A DNA stretch of 6,315 nucleotides. Origin: JAGOBX01 sp017999075 [NCBI: Candidatus Babelota bacterium] (GTDB lineage Bacteria > JAGOBX01). The DNA lies in the NCBI GenBank assembly GCA_017999075.1, contig JAGOBX010000220.1:1-6315 (forward strand). The letters are read 5' to 3'. Below are positions 1 through 6,100 of the stretch, in pieces. Position 1 is the first letter of the stretch. Each line of letters begins with the position of its first letter. The notes beneath the pieces were generated by a model. It saw only the letters and a list, made by a program, of their open reading frames with translations. It was not told the DNA's origin and did no database searches. Both the position numbers and the translations under genes were made by a program.

Positions 1-107
1 CATTAGACCCGATTACTGTTTCAGCTAAAAGAATTGCTACCATTGATAAAAATTTGATTGCAGATTATAAAAAAATAATATTTTATATAGGAGAAGAGCA
101 TAAATGA
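1..107 (+). CDS. C-terminal end of an upstream protein (partial, unidentified)
   Basis: The third frame is open from the window edge to a TGA at 105-107 and gives 34 residues, beginning LDPITVSAKR and ending IFYIGEEHK. The other two forward frames hit stops at positions 4-6 and 26-28, so this is the only frame that can carry a gene running in from the left. The tail is lysine- and isoleucine-rich, has no signal or membrane anchor, and is too short for me to assign a family. Its stop overlaps the start codon of the next gene in an ATGA junction, which is typical of genes in one operon with coupled translation. Its first six residues also occur inside the VWFA domain of the next gene (see findings), but similarity does not continue beyond them. 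I am confident of the gene end; the function is unknown. Confidence 0.75.
   Translation, partial: LDPITVSAKRIATIDKNLIADYKKIIFYIGEEHK
89..98 (+). promoter_or_regulatory. Ribosome binding site of the giant surface-protein gene
   Basis: An AGGAG core at 89-93, inside a purine-rich run, lies 10 bases before the ATG at 104. It sits inside the coding end of the upstream gene. It supports ATG 104 as the true start, because the residues that follow form a good signal peptide and no other in-frame start lies nearby. Confidence 0.7.
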
Positions 108-178
108 AATTTAAAAGTAAAATAATTTTTTTGTTTTTGATTATATTATTTTTTTGCTTAAATTATAATGTTTACGCA
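104..178 (+). other. Signal peptide, residues 1-25
   Basis: Three lysines occur in the first six residues, followed by an almost unbroken run of Ile, Leu and Phe, then a polar stretch ending VYA before N26. That is an acceptable type I signal peptidase site (small residue at -1, Val at -3). Cys18 lies in the core, but the residues before it (LFF) do not fit a lipobox, so I do not read this as a lipoprotein signal. Confidence 0.85.
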
Positions 179-3100
179 AATATTTTGTCTATTGATAGTT
201 TAAGCAGCGCTGATTTTCCCAATTTAATTTCAATGACTGTTACAGTGAAGGATGGTTCGGGAAATCCTATTACCAATCTTACAAAAGAGGATTTTTGTGG
301 TTTAATGGAAAATAATGTTCCTCAAAATATTTATGTAGTGCCGCCGAATACAGAGGGGTCAAATTCTAAAGTTGCAGATATAGTGTTTATTATAGATAAT
401 AGTAACAGTATGTCAGATGAGCAAGCACAAGTAAAAAATAATATCATAAGTTTTGTAAATGGTTTAGCCGCAGCAGGAGATATAGATTATAGATTAGGAT
501 TAGTTAGATTTGGACAAGGAACAAATAACGGACAACCGATTATTGAAGATAATGGTAATCTTACTGCTGATTCAAATTATTATAAAAATACTATTTTGAA
601 TAGAATGACTGTTGATGGTGGAACAGAACCGGGATTTGAAAGTTGTTATAAAGCAACGACACAAATAAATTTTAGAAGTAATTCTCAAAAAATATTTGTA
701 GTTATTACTGATGAACCCAGTAATGGCGATATTACGCCTTTTCAAACTGTAATAAATACCTTAAATCAAAATTCAATAAAAGTTTATACATGGTATCAAA
801 TAGGTCAGGGGGATAATCACTATAGTCAAAATTCAAGTGGTAGTTTATCAAAAGAAACCGGAGGAAAATCATTTAGTATTTTAGATCCGATTACAGTTTT
901 AATTAATGAAATAACAAGCTCTGTTTCATCTCAATATGTTATTACCTATACGCCAACCAATCAAGAATATGATGGTATTTTAAGAAATGTAATTTTATGT
1001 TATTCAGGAAATACTGCAACAGCATCTTATACGCCGGGCGCAAGACCTGTATTAACATTAACAGACGCGACACAAGAATTATTTATTGGCGCGCGTGTAG
1101 ATAATGATCCGAATGTTCAAATATCAGTATATATGCAAGACATACAATCTCCATATCCAACTAATGTTACTTTGCATTATAGACATATAACTGCAGCATC
1201 TTATACTTCGATAAATATGACAAATGTTTCAGATTCATTATATCGCGTAACACTACCTACAAATGTAATTCAAGATCCGGGTGTTGCATTTTATTTTTCA
1301 ACAACTGACGGGCAATTATCAGCCACATTACCCAAAAATGATCCGTCAGAAAAACCTTTTTATTTTGCAGTTTTACCTAATGTTGCGCCAATTATACTAA
1401 TCAAAGATGTTCGGGCGACTAATCCTAGTGAATTAATTTATGTAGATGTTGAATGTGTTGATACTACTTATAATATAGCTTCTTCAAAAATATTTTATAA
1501 AGATGCGCGTCAATTATTATATTCAGAAACCACAGCATACAACACATCTGATTCCAATTATTATTTTAGATTTCCAACTTTAACTGATTCATATAAATAT
1601 TATTATTATGTTCAAGCAACGGATAATTTTAATCTTAACGCTTCAAACGGGTTTCCAGACGCGCCGCATCAGATTAGTTTAAATGATGTTTTCGCGCCGC
1701 CGGAAGTTACTCTCTTAACTCCGAATAACACCAGCGAAACCAGTTCAAAGAACACAATATTTTCTTGGACAAAAGTTTATGACAGAGAAAGTTCAATAAA
1801 AAATTATTCTATTGAATTTGCAAAAGACATTAATTTTTCAAATATAATCTATTCAGAAACAACAGTCGATATTAATATTTTTCCATCTTATAATTTTGAA
1901 GATACTATTTATTATTGGCGTGTAAATGCAGTTGACAATTGGAATAATATAAATTCCGGTACTATGAAATGGAGTGTTTTTTTTGATTCAAACCCGCCGA
2001 GCATAGCGAGTTTAATACAGCCGGCTGACGAGGCGAAATTTAATGCGGTGAATGATACGATAAAATTTGAATGGACGGAAAGTATTGATACCGGCTTAGG
2101 AAATGTAAGTTGTATTCTCCAATTTTCCAAAGATAATTTTACGAGCGTTTGGGATTCGCAAACATTGACAAATACCAGCGTAATAATTTCAATGTCATAT
2201 TTTAGCGAAGATACGATTTATTATTGGCGTGTTCTTTCAAAGGATAAAATTAATAATACAAATAGCGGTTCTGACACAAGAGTATTTTATAAAGATAATT
2301 ATTCTCCGACAAAAGTAGTATTAATAGCTCCTGAAAATAATGAAGTTATGAAAGCATCCGGCTCGGATTTAAAATTCGAATGGTCTCAAAGTTTTGATAC
2401 GGGACTTGGTTTTGATTCTTATACGATTGAAATTTCAAATAATATTAATTTTACAAATATCGTTTATACCGCGACTAACTTGAAAGATACATTTTTAAAT
2501 CTTAATGTTTCATTATTTGATAATAATAATAGCGAACGGTTATATTGGAGAATTATTTCATACGATACATTATTGAACTATAATACTTCAACTGTCAACA
2601 ATTTTTTAAATGATTTGCTTCCGCCGACAGAAATTATAATATTAAAACCGGCAAATAATGATACGGTTAATTTTAAATTACCCACTTTGATAGAATGGAC
2701 GCCATCTGTTGATACTGGAGTCGGACTGAAAATGTATAGAATTCAGATTGCCGATAATGTCGGCTTTTATCCTGTCGCGTATAGTTATGATACTACTAAT
2801 ATCAGTTGCTCATCTATTCAAGTTTTATTGTCTGATTTTAATGAAAAAGATTATTATATAAGAATTAGAGCGTATGATAATTTTGATAATGCGAGTTTGG
2901 GTTCAAATATAAATAAGATTTACAATGATATTACTCAGCCTGTAACTACAGACAATATTCCGGCAGATTGGCAAAAAAATAATTTTGAAGTTGTATTTAT
3001 TGCAACGGATACAAACTTAACAACAACTTTTTATTCAATAAACAATTCGGATACGCTTACAGGAAAAACTTTTACAGTCGCAAATGATGGGAATTTTAAT

Positions 3101-6100
3101 ATTTTTTATTATAGTTCGGATTTATATTCAAACACCGAAAGCATTAAAACAAACGAATTAAAAATCGATAAGACCGCGCCTGTAATAAGTTCGGTTGATT
3201 ATTATTCGCAGGATGCGGACAGAAACCTGAATGATAAAAGTCCGTCGCATTTTACTGTTAGTTGTATAAGTTATGATACATTGAGCGGATTAGCAAATCA
3301 TCCGTTGGCGGAATATTATATCGGTAAAAATTTAATCAATTATACAAACTCAATTTTAATGGAAACTTCAACGCTCGGCGCAACTGTTTACAGATGCAAT
3401 ATTTCTGAAACAACATGGAAAACATATTCAGAAGATACGATTTTTATCAGGATAACCGCAACTGATTTGGCAGGTAATACAACGGTTTATACATTAAGCG
3501 AGTATATCGATAAAAATAATGACACGCCGTTATTAACGCAGAATCCGCCTACAGTAGTAATGGACGAAGACACAGAAACAAGTCCGTTCAATTTGAATAA
3601 TTATTTTTCAGATGTTGATAAAAATGATACTCTCGTTTTTAGCGCGACCAATAAAATTCCGGACAGCATAGCAATCACGATATCGGATACAGGACAAGTT
3701 TTTTTAAAACCCGATACAAATTATAATGGGAATATACAAGTAACGGTTCGCTCAACTGACCAGATTGGAGCATATACAAGCGGAAGTTTTATGATAATCT
3801 TAAATCCGGTTAATGACACGCCGGTTTTAACTGCAATACCAGATACTTCGATACTGCAAGGACAGCAATTTACTTATTCGATAATTGCGGATGATGTTGA
3901 TAATGATCCGCTTATTTATTCCATAGTTTCAGGGATTAATGGTTTAACGATAAATAACAATACTCTATCTTTTCTGCCGACCAATAATGATGTTGGCGCG
4001 CATACTGTATGCATAAGGGTTTCAGATAATCAAGCTGCGGTTTTTGATACATTTGTAATAACGATAATCAATGTAAATGATACGCCGGTATTATCAAAAT
4101 CAATACCAACGGTAGTAATGAACGAAGACAGCGAGACAAGTCCGTTTAATCTGAACGATTATTTTTCGGATATAGACTCAAATAATATTTTGACTTTCAG
4201 CATTACTAACAAAACTCCGGACAGCATAGCAATCACGATATCTGATACAGGACAAGCTTATTTAAAACCGGACTTGAATTATAATGGGAATATACAAGTA
4301 ACAGTCCGCTCAACTGACCAGCTTGGCGAATATACGGACGGAAATTTTACGATAATTGTAAATCCGGTTAATGACACGCCGGTTTTAACTGCTATCCCTG
4401 ATACTTCGATACTGCAAGGGGAGCAATTTACTTATTCGATAATTGCGGCTGATGTTGATAACGATCCGCTTATTTATTCCATAGATTCAGGGATTAATGG
4501 TTTAACGATAAATAACAATACTCTATCTTTTCTGCCGACCAATAATGATGTTGGCGCGCATACTGTATGCATACGGGTTTCAGATAATCAAGCTGCGGTT
4601 TTTGATACATTTGTAATAACAGTAATCAATGTAAATGATACGCCGGTATTATCAAAATCAATACCGACAGTAGTAATGAATGAAGATAGCGAAACAAGTC
4701 CGTTTAATCTGAATGATTATTTTTCGGATATAGACGCTAATGATATTATAAATTTTGCGGCTCTAATTAAAACGCCGGACAGCATAGCGATTACAATATC
4801 AGATACAGGACAAGTTTATTTAAAGCCGGACTTGAATTATAATGGTAATATACAAGTAACGGTTCGCGCAGCTGACCAGCAAGGCGGATATACGGACGGA
4901 AGTTTTATAATAATCGTAAATCCGGTAAATGATATTCCGAAAGCAATAATTAAATATGATAATAATAAAACAACATCTAATGATACATTTATTGTTAGTC
5001 AGCCGATGACATTGTCCTTAAACGCCGATTTAAGTTATGATGTTGACAGCGATAATCTAACATATTTATGGAATTTCGGCGATGGCGCGAGTTCAACGCA
5101 GAAAAACATTGAACATACATATTCCCGCAGCGATACTTATTTTATAACATTGACAGTAACTGATATTCACGGCGCAGTTGATACTGCGTATCTGACTTTG
5201 ATAATAATAAACTCATTGCCGTCTGCGGTTTTTAATTTCGGTAATACAGACATAATGTTTGCAGGCGAAGAGCGAATATTTGATGCAAGCGGCTCGACTG
5301 ACGCGGACGGGAGCATAGACAGTTATGTTTGGCAAATATCTTCAGCGGCTGACAGCGTATTCTACGGCGAAACATTGACTTATATTCCGAATTTTATCGG
5401 GAGCGATACGGTAACATTAAAAATTTTTGATAATTACGGATATTATTCTGAAACATCGGTTGTGATTACAATCAGAATGCCGAACACTGAAATTTATACG
5501 AATGTTACAGGCGTTCGACCCGACAGATATTTTTATACTTTAGCGTTTGAAGATTTATATCCGAATGTCGGCGACGGTGATTTTAATGATTTTGTTTGCG
5601 ATTATAATATAAACCGAATATTAAATGCGAATAATGAAATAACAAAAATAATTATTTCTTCAAAAGCATTAGCTCGCGGCGCCGGTTATACGCATAAATT
5701 CAAAGTGAAATTAAATATCAATGGTTCTGCGAGTATATCTATTAATGAATATAAGCCGGACGGAACTAAAGCGCGTAATACGGTAAATACTTCGGGCAGC
5801 GGATTATTGGATATAACATTATTTCAAAATACTGCGGAAGCGTTTAAAAATGCAAACGGAAGTAATATTTCAAATCCTAATGCGTCATCTATGACTGTTG
5901 AAGGCAATTATGCGGAAGCAATTATTACTTTAAATAATCCAACAGAAAATCCGCTTGCTTCATCAGATATTCTTCCTTACGATCCATATATCTATATCAA
6001 TAATACTACCCCGGAAAATAAAAATACTAATAAAGAAGTTCATCTCAATACTATTGATTCTAACTATTATCCGTTTGCTTTAATGGTTCCAACAAACTGG

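Noticed and set aside
1-103. A promoter directly upstream of the giant gene
   Set aside because: The region is AT-rich enough to give chance -10-like hexamers, but it is coding for the upstream gene, and the stop/start overlap points to co-transcription. No convincing paired -35 and -10 is seen.
104-178. Possible lipoprotein signal with Cys18
   Set aside because: The residues before the cysteine are Leu-Phe-Phe, not the small residue needed at -1, and the cysteine sits within the hydrophobic core. A type I cleavage site after residue 25 fits better.
1912-2130. A 72-codon open frame on the minus strand
   Set aside because: It lies wholly antisense to the FN3-like repeats of the giant gene, has no recognisable domain, and is of a length expected by chance opposite a long coding region.
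3530-4939. CRISPR-like or non-coding tandem repeat
   Set aside because: The repeat period is 558 bases, a multiple of three, the frame stays open throughout, and the units translate into known beta-sandwich modules. It is a protein-domain repeat.
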